From: Paraspadella gotoi
Taxonomy: Eukaryota > Chaetognatha
Reading direction: 5' to 3'
NCBI GenBank assembly: GCA_051294375.1
Contig: CM119268.1
Location: forward strand, 12,717,770-12,781,769
DNA length: 64,000 nucleotides
The notes below the pieces were generated by a model, which did no database searches, was not told the DNA's origin, and saw only the letters and a program-made list of their open reading frames with translations. This document shows, in pieces, positions 23,194 through 34,560 of this stretch. Position 1 is the stretch's first letter. Each line of letters opens with the position of its first letter. Position numbers and translations under genes: made by a program.

Positions 23194-23686
23194 TCGCCCT
23201 CCCCCTTGCGACTCTAGTCTTTTTTTTTTCTTTTCGTTCTTTCATTTTCTTCTTTTTTTTTTTTTTTGAGGAGGGAAATCGAAACGACTCCCCGAGAGAC
23301 AAAAGATACTTTTGGGAAAACTCTCGCTGAACTCGATGTTCGACCTTCGATATCTTAGCATTTTGAGAACGAGATTTAAAATTTTTACCTCCTGATTATT
23401 ATAATAATTCGTGCTCTTAGGTCTTTACATTAAAAACTACTGTTTAATAACTGGTAATTCTTAAGTAATTGTAAGCGTCGACCGGACTGTCGGCGCAGAG
23501 AATTGAAGTACAAACAATTAACGATGAAACGATTCACATTTTCTTCTTCCCTTTCCCTCCCACCTTTTTTTTTTCTTCCTTTTTTCTCCGCCCCATTCCC
23601 ACTTTTTTTCGTCCCTTCCACATCCCACGCCAATTTGTCCACCCATTCCCCCCCTCTTCCACATTCCCCCCTCTCACCCCTTCCAG

Positions 23687-23951
23687 GAATCCGCCCCTTG
23701 CTCTTAACGGACTCTGCAAACCGTCGCACCGTCGTTCTCGCCATCTTTCCTCGTCTTTGCCGTCAGCGTCATCGTCGCCATGGTGACGCTCTACTTTCAG
23801 AGGGCTGCGTGGCAACGGGTTTCGCGGAGGAGAGGTTGGGGCGGCGGCGGAGACTGAGAGCGGAGGGTGGGGCGGAAACGGAGGCGGGAGAGCTCGGTTG
23901 GTTGGCGGCAGATCGGAAGCGGCGGCCCCCGCCGAAGCGGGAAAAACTAAG
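23687..23951 (+). CDS. M1 aminopeptidase exon 4 (transmembrane anchor), copy 2, frameshifted
   Basis: Acceptor CCTTCCAG|GAATCC supplies the GA that completes Gly with exon 3. The hydrophobic segment is recognisable, but an inserted T near the CATCTTTCC stretch and other indels break the frame. The donor reads AACTAAG|GTGGAG. The part from 23778 to 24333 is identical to copy 0. Confidence 0.45.
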
Positions 23952-24380
23952 GTGGAGAAGGTCGTTGTTGTCGTTGTTGTTCGTTATCCTTTTTATCGTC
24001 TTTCGTCGTCGAGGTTGTTTTTATCGTCGTCGTCGTCTTCGTGTCCCATCGAGTTGCTCGTAATGGTGGTCGAACGACTCTCATTGCAGATTCGTCAACC
24101 TCCCTTCCCCCCCCTCTACTCCCCCCCTCTTATTTTCGAATTCGCCAAGAAGTTCAGCGAATAAAAACGAGACATATTGAAGTCGGGCGACCGCGGTGGG
24201 TTAGACGACCCGGTTTTAAAGCTGGAGCGATGCTATGACTCTTACCAAGTCTTCCAATATCTTCGGGTGTGTGTCGTCTCGTTCATCGTCGTTGTCGTCT
24301 TCCTCATCTTCGACGTTCTCGTTCGTTCGCTTGGCACCTTGATATCCCTCCCATCTATTTTCATCACTTGAGCCATCGCT

Positions 24381-24419
<39 letters not shown>

Positions 24420-24889
24420 TTCTCATTAGAATAAACGTAGATTTTATCTCAAAGGCTTCCGTTATTCCTCTTCGTTCGCTTGGTGCGTTATTACTCATCG
24501 GTTGTTTATTGGTTACTCGCTGGTTATTTAATCGTGAAAAGTGAAATCTCGATCGTGTTTCTTTATAAAAAAAAGTAAAGAAGGGCACTCTATTAATAAT
24601 GTATTGGGATATAATTGAAATTGCGTTACAAACAAAGTCTTAACCTTCGTATATTGAGATCATGCTTCATCTTGTCAAATTTTCGTTTATGAAACTGACT
24701 CTTTGTATTTTTATTGTTTTATTCCTTTTTTTTTCGATTTCTTTCTTTTCTTTTTCTTTTCCTCTCTTTTTTTTTCTGTCTTCATTTCTCGGCCTCCATC
24801 CTCCTTTCTTCTTTCTTCTTGATCTGACCTTTCCCTCCAATCTGCACGGAGTCACTGGCACAATATGGTCATAAATATGGGTCAGAGTG
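23952..24889 (+). other. Intron 4, 5' part, copy 2: no gene seen
   Basis: It contains (GTC)n/(TCG)n tracts, longest at about 24379-24420 (pure TCG repeat), and AT-rich sequence beyond 24540. Confidence 0.5.
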
Positions 24890-25518
24890 NNNNNNNNNNN
24901 NNNNNNNNNNNNNNNNNNNNNNNNNNNNNNNNNNNNNNNNNNNNNNNNNNNNNNNNNNNNNNNNNNNNNNNNNNNNNNNNNNNNNNNNNNNNNNNNNNNN
25001 NNNNNNNNNNNNNNNNNNNNNNNNNNNNNNNNNNNNNNNNNNNNNNNNNNNNNNNNNNNNNNNNNNNNNNNNNNNNNNNNNNNNNNNNNNNNNNNNNNNN
25101 NNNNNNNNNNNNNNNNNNNNNNNNNNNNNNNNNNNNNNNNNNNNNNNNNNNNNNNNNNNNNNNNNNNNNNNNNNNNNNNNNNNNNNNNNNNNNNNNNNNN
25201 NNNNNNNNNNNNNNNNNNNNNNNNNNNNNNNNNNNNNNNNNNNNNNNNNNNNNNNNNNNNNNNNNNNNNNNNNNNNNNNNNNNNNNNNNNNNNNNNNNNN
25301 NNNNNNNNNNNNNNNNNNNNNNNNNNNNNNNNNNNNNNNNNNNNNNNNNNNNNNNNNNNNNNNNNNNNNNNNNNNNNNNNNNNNNNNNNNNNNNNNNNNN
25401 NNNNNNNNNNNNNNNNNNNNNNNNNNNNNNNNNNNNNNNNNNNNNNNNNNNNNNNNNNNNNNNNNNNNNNNNNNNNNNNNNNNNNNNNNNNNNNNNNNNN
25501 NNNNNNNNNNNNNNNNNN
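24890..25518. other. 629-N gap, apparently spurious
   Basis: The bases before it (GGTCAGAGTG) and after it (AAAAGGAGATAAAG) are directly joined at 6898/6899 in copy 0. The estimated gap probably contains no sequence. Long frames running through it are artefacts. Confidence 0.8.
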
Positions 25519-27184
25519 AAAAGGAGATAAAGAGAGAAAGTCGGCGAACCGTAATTTTTTCTGTCTTCCCCTGTTCTTCAAATGGGTTCAACATCTAAAG
25601 TCAGAGGTGAAGAAAAATTTAACAAATTAGTAAATTTATATTTCAAACTGTAAAGCGAAAAACTGTGACGGCCGGATTTTTTTTTCAAACTTTTAATGTA
25701 TCAATAGTAATACGTATTCAAAAATCTTCTCGTGAATTTTCCAAGTCTCTTTTCCTTCACTTATGAAGACTTGGCACGTGTCCAGGTGTGTACTACAAGA
25801 TGATCTTTCACACTTCCTTTTAAGTGTGATCTTTTCTTAATTTTTTTTTTTTTTCCTTTCCTTTCCTTTCCTTTCCTTTCCTTTTTTTATTCGTTTTGCT
25901 TTCCATCTTTCCTTGGTTTTTCCCCTTCCTGCTCGATGTAATGATGTTTCGCTCTTTCGAATAAAAAAAAAAATACGAAAATTTTGTAATGATGAAAATA
26001 AAAATCGGATAAAATCAAACCTCAGACACACTGAACTCGATTCGCACAGCCATCCGCTAGACGTAACTAAGTAGTTAATTGATTATTCAGCAATTACGAT
26101 ATGATTTAGGTTTGAAAAAGTTATTTGAGGTTTCTAGGTTTCTAGGTCGTCATCGGTAAATGAAATCTAAAAAAAAAAAATAATAATAGAATTTTCAAGT
26201 TTTTTCCACCGATTTTCTTATTCCCCGGAAGTTTTTCCCCTTACTTCTTGGAGGAATGTGAAAACTCTCTTTTCGAGAAAAAAAAAAAAAAAAGAATGTT
26301 GACGAGTGATGGATTTTCACGCTCGGTCGGAGAGAGTGACGTTTTAGTCGGAACGAAATTCATTCCAAGATTTAATACGTGATTTCATTTTCCAGTGATT
26401 TTATGTGAGAATGATGAAAAGCGACGATTAAGATGCGAATTAATTCTCTTTGATAAATCCTTGTGAACAATCACCGACCAGTGTTACTTAGAAATCGGAA
26501 TAAAGCTAATGATGGGCTAAAGGAAAAGATAAAATCGAAATCTCACTTATGAAAGTTTTATTTTAATCTCTCTCTCTCTCTTTCTCTCTGGTTCCTAAAA
26601 AATAAAAAGAAAAACCTAAACCTCATTTTTCGTTCCGAGGTACATAATTTTTTTAAATTATCTCTCTGCCCTCTTTCTAAATGACAATAAATCGACGGGG
26701 ATAAAGCCTAATAAACCTTAATTTCTAAAATCAAATTAGCGAATTTTTTTTCTCGAAATTCGATGCAGAAAGGTTCATTTGTTTTGGTGTTTTTTGTTTT
26801 ATTTTTCATGCTTTTGGTTTTTTCAATATATCTTGTTCAGTCTCGATATTTTTATCGCTATTGTATCATTGAAAGTTCTTTAGTCAGATAACTTCAAATC
26901 TCGGTGGAAGCGCAGTACGATTCTCAATGTCCTTCTATTACCTTGCCACGCAGTCATTGCCTTGTCCCAGCATGGTAGATTTTTTCCTTCCTCAAAAAAG
27001 GACGACTTTTTTTTTTGCGTAAGAGGAGGTCGACCCCAAAAGGCGTAAACTCTCGGTCGAGGTGAGGCTAGAAATGATTCGGTAGTGACGTAATCGAATT
27101 GGTTTTCGGAGGAAAAACAAGTTTCTTTCCTTCTCACCGGATGAAAAGCCATCGGACCCAACGAGAAATCTCTCTCTCTCTCTC
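25519..27184 (+). other. Intron 4 interior: no gene seen
   Basis: AT-rich sequence with a (CTTTC)n run (25855-25886), poly-A tracts and a CT tract (26571-26589). No coding frame, RNA or element was recognised. Confidence 0.55.
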
Positions 27185-27194
27185 NNNNNNNNNN
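27185..27194. other. 10-N gap inside a (CT)n tract
   Basis: TCTCTC on both sides, so the break is within a microsatellite. Confidence 0.95.
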
Positions 27195-28025
27195 TCTCTC
27201 TTTTTCTCTCTCTATCTCTTGCTTTCTCTCTCTCACTCTCATTCGTTCTCTCTCTCACTCTTATACTCTCTCTCTCTCTGCTTAAGTCAAACTTAACACA
27301 AACAGCGAAATCCTTTTTTTTTTTCAATTATCATTACAATTGCGAAATCTCCGTCCACCAAGAGACTTTTTCTTCCATTGATTATTCTCCTTCCACGAAA
27401 CGAGTCCTTGCGTTTCTCCTGTTACTCCTCTCTCCTTTCTTAGCTCCCCGACGCCAATGCCGGCTCGCCGCCACCACCGCCTCCTCGAAAATCAGTTGTC
27501 AACGACAAACAAATATCCGAACGCATTCCCTTGTTTGTGGTTCCGCCTTTCGACGTTGGATTTGGTCGCCTCGACGTCTGTTCTTGTTCGCCTTGAAATT
27601 GAGCGCCATGTCACGAAGATTCCATTAATGATTCTTGGTTGATTTTCGCCTCCTCGTTTTATGAAATTGGTACAACCAATATAAAAATTATCCATTCATT
27701 AAATAAATAAGCCATCTTGCCCCTGACTTTGGACAGGCTTTGGTGGTTTTAGGCCTCCATCATTATTTTATTTTCATGGTTGTGATATTTAATTTCACGC
27801 TCTCTCTCTCTCCCTCTCATCTTCTCTCTCTCGTCTCATCTCCCTCTCTCCTCTCTCTCTACTCCCATCTCTATCCGTCTATTTCGTCGTGTCTCGCCAT
27901 CTATATTTGCCCTCTTTTCCATCTCTTTCACATACTTTCTTCTATACTTCATACCGATCCTTCCAACTTTGATGCTCCTTCTGCACTCTCGTTTTAAACT
28001 GAATTGGATCCATGTCTGCTCTCTC

Positions 28026-28056
<31 letters not shown>

Positions 28057-28070
28057 CTCTCCCTCCCTCC

Positions 28071-28548
28071 ACTATATGAGCTTATAGGGGTGGATGACGG
28101 AAAATACACAGGGCCTCGCTATCGAGCCAGAACGACTACACTATATGAGCTTAGTAGGTGGATGACGGAAAATATCACAGGGCCTCGCTATCGAGGCCAG
28201 AACGACTACACTATATGAGCTTAGTAGGGTGGATAGACGGAAAATATCACAGGCCTCGCTATCGAGCCAGAACGACTACACTATATGAGCTTAGTAGGGT
28301 GGATGACGGAAAATATCACAGGGCCTCGCTATCGAGCCAGAACGACTACACTATATGAGCTTAGTAGGGTGGATGACGGAAATATACACAGGGCCCGCTA
28401 TCGAGCCAGAACGACTACACTATATGAGCTTAGTAGGGTGGATGACGGAAAATATCACAGGGCCTCGCTATCGAGCCAGAAACGACTACACTATATGAGC
28501 TTAGTAGGGTGGATGACGGAAAATATCACAGGGCCTCGCTATTGCCCC
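28071..28548 (+). repeat. 70-bp minisatellite, about 7 units, copy 1
   Basis: Unit landmarks are CTATATGAGCTTAGTAGGG, GGATGACGGAAAATATCACA and CTCGCTATCGAGCCAGAACG. AACGACTACA recurs at about 28129, 28200, 28271 and 28341, and so on. Units differ by single-base indels. It ends at GCTATTGCCCCCAGTC. Since 70 is not a multiple of 3 it cannot code as a repeat. Confidence 0.9.
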
Positions 28549-28794
28549 CAGTCACCCTTTTGCGCCCATCTCCCCAAAAAAGATTTTCACGTTATCTTCT
28601 TCGTCGTCGTCGTCAAACTCGTCCGTGTTAAGAATCGCGACGACTTCCCTCGTCTCCTCCGCCAAAATCCGCCGCGAACTGGCAGCCGCCGGCGCGGCGT
28701 CGCCAAAGGCTGCGCCGATTTCCACTTATGACGAGGACGCCGTCAACGAGGACCGATTGCGAGCCCACGGATGATTGACTCTGATTCTTAGGAT
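28549..28794 (+). other. Possible exon or open frame after the minisatellite, copy 1 (frameshifted)
   Basis: Homologous to the open frame 33830-34099 in copy 2. In copy 1 two or three indels split it between frames, including GAGGACC for GAGACC near its end. Status uncertain; see the copy 2 entry. Confidence 0.15.
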
Positions 28795-29185
28795 GTCTTG
28801 GTTTTGATCTTGAGAATTCAATCTCTGTTAGGATTTGGCGGCGTTCTCGTCGGCGTCGTCCTATTTCGTTATGCTGTAATTTTCGCAAGTTCGTCTTTGA
28901 ACGCGATGACGCGACGATGTATCTTTTTAGTTTTAGTGTTATTAGTAATTTTTTTTTTTTTAAATGTATACGTTTTATACCTTCTTGACTTTTTGTTGGA
29001 CTTCGTATAATTATAATTGGATGAGAAAATTACCCTCGTGATCGCCGAGGCGAGGTCGTCACCGAGTCACCCTCTTTTAACGAGTTCGCGATTCGCATGC
29101 GTTTTTGACATCTCGCTGAGAATAGATCGAGCGTGGGAAGGAGAAATGACGAGAGATCGAAATATGCAAATCAAGAGGAAAAAAA

Positions 29186-29193
<8 letters not shown>

Positions 29194-29240
<47 letters not shown>
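29194..29240 (+). repeat. (GA)n microsatellite
   Basis: Nearly pure GA run of about 46 bases; shorter in copy 2 (34515-34556). Confidence 0.95.
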
Positions 29241-29243
<3 letters not shown>

Positions 29244-29442
29244 AAGCGAAAGAGATAGAAAGAAAACAGCGGAGGCTCGATATAAAAGAATGATAAAGTG
29301 GGAGAATAATTGAAATCCTTGATCAGAATTTACGAGGGCGAAAATTCGTTTTGGTGAAAGAAGTCGGAAGAATTCGCTGAGTTGGGGCTAAAGGGTGGAC
29401 CAATAAAACGCCGTCGGTGGCTCGGGATGGCGGGAAAGAGAA

Positions 29443-29486
<44 letters not shown>

Positions 29487-30067
29487 AGATGTCTAGAGGC
29501 ACACCTTAGAGATAGAGGAGGAAGAAAGAGAGAAAGAAATTGACAACAACATGAAGATGGGGAAAGAAATGGTGAAAAGATAGAAATCGGAAGCAAAAGA
29601 AGGAGAGGGTGATAAGCAGAGAAATATGGAGGAAGAGAGAGAGAGAGAGAGAGAGAGAGACGGACGAGAGAAATATCCCCAGGGAATCGAAAAGAATAAA
29701 ATAAATCCTAGTAGTTGAGAAAGTGAAAGAACTTATCATTTTCTTTAATCTTTACTGGAGCGGTTAGAATTTTCGGGTTTGTAATGATAATATAATTTTT
29801 TTTCTTCAAAAAAAAAAAGGATATTAGATCAGTTAATGTTGTTTTCTCGGGTTTCAACAACGCTCTTGAGATTTAACTTTGGCTTTGGAAGCGGATTCGA
29901 GTGTTTCAATTTTTTTCTTTCTTTTAGTAAGAGGATTTTTTTTGTAGAGATGGGGGAACCAAGTATTACGCCGTCCAAAAAGGCGCAGTTTGAACTGGCT
30001 ATAAGGGGACAGTTTCAACTGCGCCCTCTTTCTGTTCACGAAAACTGTCTTCTTTTCCCCTGTTTTA

Positions 30068-30176
30068 GGGAATCCCCGCCACTATTTTTCATGGGGATTA
30101 ACATTTGAAGCCCTCAGCATTATCCACGGCGGGGAATCCCCGCCACTATTTTTGATGGGGATTGACATTTGAAGCC
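30068..30176 (+). repeat. Two ~46-bp direct repeats
   Basis: GGGAATCCCCGCCACTA through TTTGAAGCCCT occurs at about 30068-30113 and 30131-30176, separated by TCAGCATTATCCACGGC. Also present in copy 2 at about 35667-35780. Confidence 0.8.
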
Positions 30177-31154
30177 CTATCCCCGGCCCGAAAACATAAA
30201 AAATATTAATGATCCTAATTTAAAAATAAATAATATATTTGCTTGATAGCTGAGAATAGATTCGGTCTTTGCATACCAGAAAAAAAATTGAAAGTTAGTA
30301 GAAATAATAATTTATTCATAATGAATTAGCACAGTACTTCGAAGACTTCTGTCTTCCTCTAACGTACAAACATACAATGAAAAAAAATGGTATCTATTAC
30401 ATTCACATAACTTGCTTCACAGAAGTCTCTTCCCTCTCACTATTTTTAATCATATAAGTTTCTTCTTATAAATTTATATTGTCAGTTAGAAACCTGTTCC
30501 TACTAAAATACAGTTCTTGGAAAGTTTTTACAAAAAACTTTTAGTTACTTAAAAAATGTTGTTTCACTTTGAATAAAAGAAATATGTTGAGAAAAATTAT
30601 TAAATATAAAATAATCTAAAAAATATCAAAAATAAAATATATTCAGTTTAAAAAACTTTTATTGTTTCAGTTCATTTCTGTAGATAAATTATTTATATAA
30701 AATTTTATTTTTTTATTTTTTTAGTTGCAGCAACACTAGAAAAAAAATATTTTTTTTTCATTCTCTTTTCTTTTTTCAATAACTAAATCACTCACCATAA
30801 ACAAACCTAATAAATATACCTAATCCCTAAGCCTAACTTCAAAGCCAGTCTTTAACAAAAGCAAGTTTGAGCAAACAATGTCAGATCTGCCCACGATCAT
30901 TAGTGATAATTAATTAATTAATCAGTTAAAACATTAATTAAATTAATAAATTAATTGTTTGCGCAACTTAATTGATTGATTGATAGATTGATTTTTTTTT
31001 CTTTTTCTTTTCCTCTTTTTCTTTTCTTTTTTCTTTATTTTTATTTCCTTCTTCCTTTCTTTCTTTCTTTTTCTTTTTTTCTTTCTAAATCTTTTTTTTT
31101 TCTTTCTTATTTTTTTTTCTTGTTTTTCATATCTTTCTTTTCGTCTTCTTCTTC

Positions 31155-31265
31155 TTCGGAGAGAGAAAGAGAGACACAGAAAGAAGAGAAAAGAGAGAGA
31201 AGAGAGAGAGAGAGGAGAGAGTGAAGAGAGCGAGAGAGAGGAATAGAGAGAAGAGAGAGAGAAAT

Positions 31266-31323
<58 letters not shown>

Positions 31324-31372
31324 ATAGAGAGAGAGAGAGAGAAATAGAGAAATAGAAGAGAGAGAGAGAAAT

Positions 31373-31417
<45 letters not shown>

Positions 31418-31431
31418 GAGACAGAAAAAAA

Positions 31432-31472
<41 letters not shown>

Positions 31473-31495
31473 AGAGAGACGAGAGGAGATAGATA
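31155..31495 (+). repeat. (GA)n-rich microsatellite field
   Basis: About 340 bases of GA repeats interrupted by AATAGAGA and GACAGAAA variants. Counterpart at 36765-37095. Long Ser/Leu frames on the minus strand are artefacts. Confidence 0.95.
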
Positions 31496-31733
31496 AGTGG
31501 CCCATTGTCTTGTCCCCGTCATGATTTGGGGCGGGGATATGCCGGGAATGAAATCCCCGGCGAAGGCCGCCGCAGGGCGTAGTTGCGGTGAACTTATAGT
31601 TCTCTTCCCCGAAACTGCGCGAAGTTTAACAGTTTAAACTGCAAGGATATGGCCCGCGAAATATCTCGGGGGAACGAGAGATCCGTTTTCAAAGAGAAAA
31701 GGATAAAAGAAGGAGAGGTAAACAGAAAAAGCT

Positions 31734-31774
<41 letters not shown>

Positions 31775-31952
31775 AGAGCGGGATTGCAACGCGGGGTAGA
31801 GAAATTGTGAAAAGAGCTAGGGACATTTGATTAACCCCGTGATTTTTTTTTTTTTTTTTTTTTCTTTTTCCTTTTTTGTGTTTGATTAATGTTTCGGAAC
31901 AACTCTGGTCGCAGTAATTGAAATTTTTAAAAGCCTGCGACCGCGGAGGAAT

Positions 31953-32240
31953 GTGGGGGTAACGGGGTATCCGGGTGGGGGACTGACGAGTGACGGCGAC
32001 TGTGACGACGACGACGATGAAGACCATCGATTAAACGCAACAACAATTGACGAAGACGCCGACAGAGGTCGCTTAACGATAGATTGTAACGAGGACGGAC
32101 AAGAAACAAGGGATCATTGCCACACAGATGGTTCACCGCCTTATTCTTTTCAAACCTTAAATTTAAAAAATTATTTAAATCCACGTAAATCATTTAAATT
32201 TAAATATCGGTTTAATCCTTTTTTTTCGTTTCGTTGTTAG
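31953..32240 (+). other. Acidic open frame, status uncertain
   Basis: A 95-codon frame with an Asp-rich start (DGDCDDDDDEDHRLNATTID) and mixed composition to residue ~60, then AT-rich low-complexity coding. Copy 2 (37540-37850) does not keep the frame. The Asp run comes from (GAC)n. It could be a stalk exon of the aminopeptidase, but no clear acceptor/donor pair in phase 0 is visible. Confidence 0.12.
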
Positions 32241-32261
32241 ATTTAGAAAACGTTTGAAATT

Positions 32262-32286
32262 NNNNNNNNNNNNNNNNNNNNNNNNN
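32262..32286. other. 25-N scaffold gap
   Basis: Separates the two copies of the 5.3-kb block. The left flank stops 25 bases into the palindrome arm, and the right flank restarts in the CT tract seen after 27195. Confidence 0.95.
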
Positions 32287-33365
32287 AGAGAGAGATTCTC
32301 TTTCTTCTCTCTCTCACTCTCTTTCTTTCCTCTCTCTCACTCTCTTTCTTTCTCTCTCTCACTCAACTTTCTTTCTCTCTCTCTCTTTTTCTTTCGCTTT
32401 CTCGATGCTTTTCTTTCAACTCTCGATCTCTCTCTCACTATTCTTTTCTTTTCTCTTCTCTCACTATTTCTTCATCTCTCGTCACTCTTTCTCTCTTACT
32501 TCTCTTTCTCTCTCTTCATCTCTTGCTTTCTCTCTCTCACTGCTCAATTCTTTTCTCTCGCTCCTCTCTCTAATAGCTCTCTCTCTCTCTGCTTAACTCA
32601 AACTTAACAAACAAAAGGCGATACTTTTTTTTCAAATTATCATTACAATTGCGAAATCTCCGTCGCACGCAAGAAGACTTTTCTTCCATTGATTATTCTC
32701 CTTCCACGAAAACGGTCCCTTGCGTTTCTCCTGTTACTCCTCCCTCTCCTTTTCTTAGGCTCCCGACGCCAATCGCGGCTCGCCGCCACAACCGCCTCCT
32801 CGAAAATCAGTTGTTCACGACAAACAAATATCCGAACGCTTTCCTTGGTTTGTGGTTCCGCCTTTCGACGTTGGATTTTGGTCGCCTCGACGTATGTTCT
32901 TGTTCCGCCCTTTAGGAAATTGGATCGCCATGTCACGAAAGATTTCAATTAATGAATTTTGGTTGATTTTCGCCTCCTCGTTTAATGAAATTGGTACCAA
33001 CAATATAAAAATTATCATTCATTAAATAAAAGCATCTTGCCCTGACTTTGGACAGGCTTTGGTGTTTAGGCCTCCATCGATTATTTTATTTTCATGGTTG
33101 TGATATTTAATTTCAGCGCCTCTCTCTCTCTCTCTACTCTCGTCCTCTCTCGTCTCTTGTCCTCATCCATCCGTCTTGTTCTCGTGTCTCGCAATCTATA
33201 TTCGCCCTCTTTTCCCGATCTCCTTTCAATCTTCTTCCTACTTCATGCGTCTTCAACTTTGATCTCCTTCTAATCGTCGTTTTAACTTGAAATTGGATCT
33301 GTCTCTGCTTCTCTCTCTCTCTTTCCTCTCCTGCTTTCTTCTCTCTTTCTTCCCTCCCTCCCTCC

Positions 33366-33862
33366 ACTATAAATGAAGCTTAGTAGGGTGGATGAGGAAA
33401 ATATCACAGGGCCTCGCTATCGAAGCCAGAACGACTACAGACTATATGAGCTTAGTAGGGTGGATGACGGAAAATATCACAGGGCCTCGCTATCGAGGCC
33501 AGAACGACTACACTATATGGAGCTTTAGTAGGGTGGATGAGGAAAATATCACAGGGCCTCGCTATCGAGCCAGAACGACTACACTAATATGAAGCTTAGT
33601 AGGGTAGGATGACGGAAAATATCACAGGGCCTGCGCATCGGAACAGAACGACTACACTATATGGAGCTTAGTAGGATGGAGTGACGGAAAATATCACAGG
33701 GCCTGCGCTATCGAGCCAGAACGACTGACACTAATGATAGGCTTAGTAGGAGTGGGATGACGGAAAATATCACAGAGCCTCGCTTATTGAGCGCATGCAA
33801 CGACTGACACTATATGAGCTTAAGTAAGGGTGGATGACGGAAAATATCAGCACGGGTCGCTA
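33366..33862 (+). repeat. 70-bp minisatellite, about 7 units, copy 2
   Basis: Same unit as 28071-28548 with more point differences, for example GATGCGCATCG-like variants near 33636. Confidence 0.85.
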
Positions 33863-34099
33863 TTGCCCCAGTCACCCTTTTGCGCCCATCTCCCCAAAAA
33901 AAGATTTTTCACGTTATCTTCTTCGTCGTCGTCGTCAACGTCGTCGGTGTTAAGAATCGCGACGACTTCCCTCGTCTCCTCCGCCAAAATCCGCCGCGAC
34001 TGCAGCCGCCGGCGCGGCGTCGCCCAAAGGCTGCGCCGATTCTCCACTTATGACGAGGACGCCGTCAACGAGACCGATTGCGAGCCCACGGATGATTGA
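33830..34099 (+). other. Open frame downstream of the minisatellite, possible exon
   Basis: An 89-codon frame: a Ser run, then SVLRIATTSLVSSAKIRRD, an Arg-rich middle, and an acidic end with one N-glycosylation-type NET and DCEPTDD before TGA. Composition looks more coding-like than neighbouring frames, but part of the Ser run is a (TCG)n repeat. Splice sites are not evident. In copy 1 it is frameshifted. It could be an alternative terminal exon or chance. Confidence 0.18.
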
Positions 34100-34510
34100 C
34101 TCTGATTCTTAGGATGTTTGGTTTTGATCTTGAGAATTCAATCTCTGTTAGGATTTGGCGGCGTTCTCGTCGGCGTCGTCCTATTTGCGTTATGCTGTAA
34201 TTTTCGCAGTTCGGTCTTTGAACGCGATGACGGCGACGATGTATCTTTTTAGTTTTAGTGTTATTAGTAATTTTTTTTTTTTTTAAATGTATAACGTTTT
34301 ATACCTTCTTGACTTTTTGTTGGACTCGTATAATATAATTGGATAGAGAAATTACCCTCGTGATCGCCGAGGCGAGGTCGTCACCGAGTCACCTCTTTTA
34401 AACGAGTTCGCGATTCGCATGCGTTTTTTGACATCTCGCTGAGAATAGATCGAGCGTGGGAAGGAGAAATGACGAGAGATCGAAAATATTGCAAATCAAG
34501 AGGAAAAAAA

Positions 34511-34560
<50 letters not shown>

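Larger units (their letters stand above)
15821..23304. repeat. 8.3-kb duplicated segment, copy 2 (identical to 7527-15010)
   Basis: Constant offset of 8294 from copy 1 with no mismatch noticed across about 7.48 kb, including poly-A, poly-T and (CT)n runs. Two genuine intron-bearing duplicates would rarely keep every homopolymer identical. Confidence 0.9.
29985..31642. mobile_element. Putative non-autonomous TIR element, copy 1
   Basis: The left end has GCAGTTTGAACTG (29985-29997) and the right end CAGTTTAAACTGC (31630-31642), inverted with one mismatch. Further in, GCGGGGATTCCC-type sequence near the left end (GGGAATCCCCGCCACTA at 30068 and 30132) matches GGGGCGGGGATATGCC near 31530 in inverted orientation. 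The interior is AT-rich (30180-30970), then T-rich, then a (GA)n field (31155-31490), with no transposase frame. I saw no clear target-site duplication. A MITE-like element is the best guess, and the superfamily is unknown. Confidence 0.3.
27195..32261. repeat. 5.3-kb duplicated block, copy 1
   Basis: Homologous throughout to 32287-37857. It contains a CT microsatellite, a 70-bp minisatellite, a Ser/Arg open frame, GA tracts and a TIR-flanked element, in the same order. It ends at an N gap within the left arm of the palindrome that is complete only in copy 2. Confidence 0.85.

Noticed and set aside
1-24889. Three real paralogous genes in tandem
   Set aside because: Only the N-terminal exons recur, copies are identical or differ by homopolymer indels, and each boundary is an N gap or simple repeat.
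24667-25630. Long open frames of 200-300 codons on both strands
   Set aside because: They run through the N gap; the real bases contribute only short ends.
28071-28548. CRISPR-like array of regular repeats
   Set aside because: Units are contiguous 70-bp tandem copies with no unique spacers, in animal DNA.
28798-29010. Hydrophobic frame that looks like a membrane segment
   Set aside because: It depends on GTC/GTT/TTT repeats, its start is not ATG, and the matching region of the other copy (34100-34330) is in a different frame.
31107-31522. Ser/Leu-rich minus-strand frames of about 130 codons (and at 36710-37122)
   Set aside because: They translate a (GA)n/(CT)n microsatellite and have no unique sequence.
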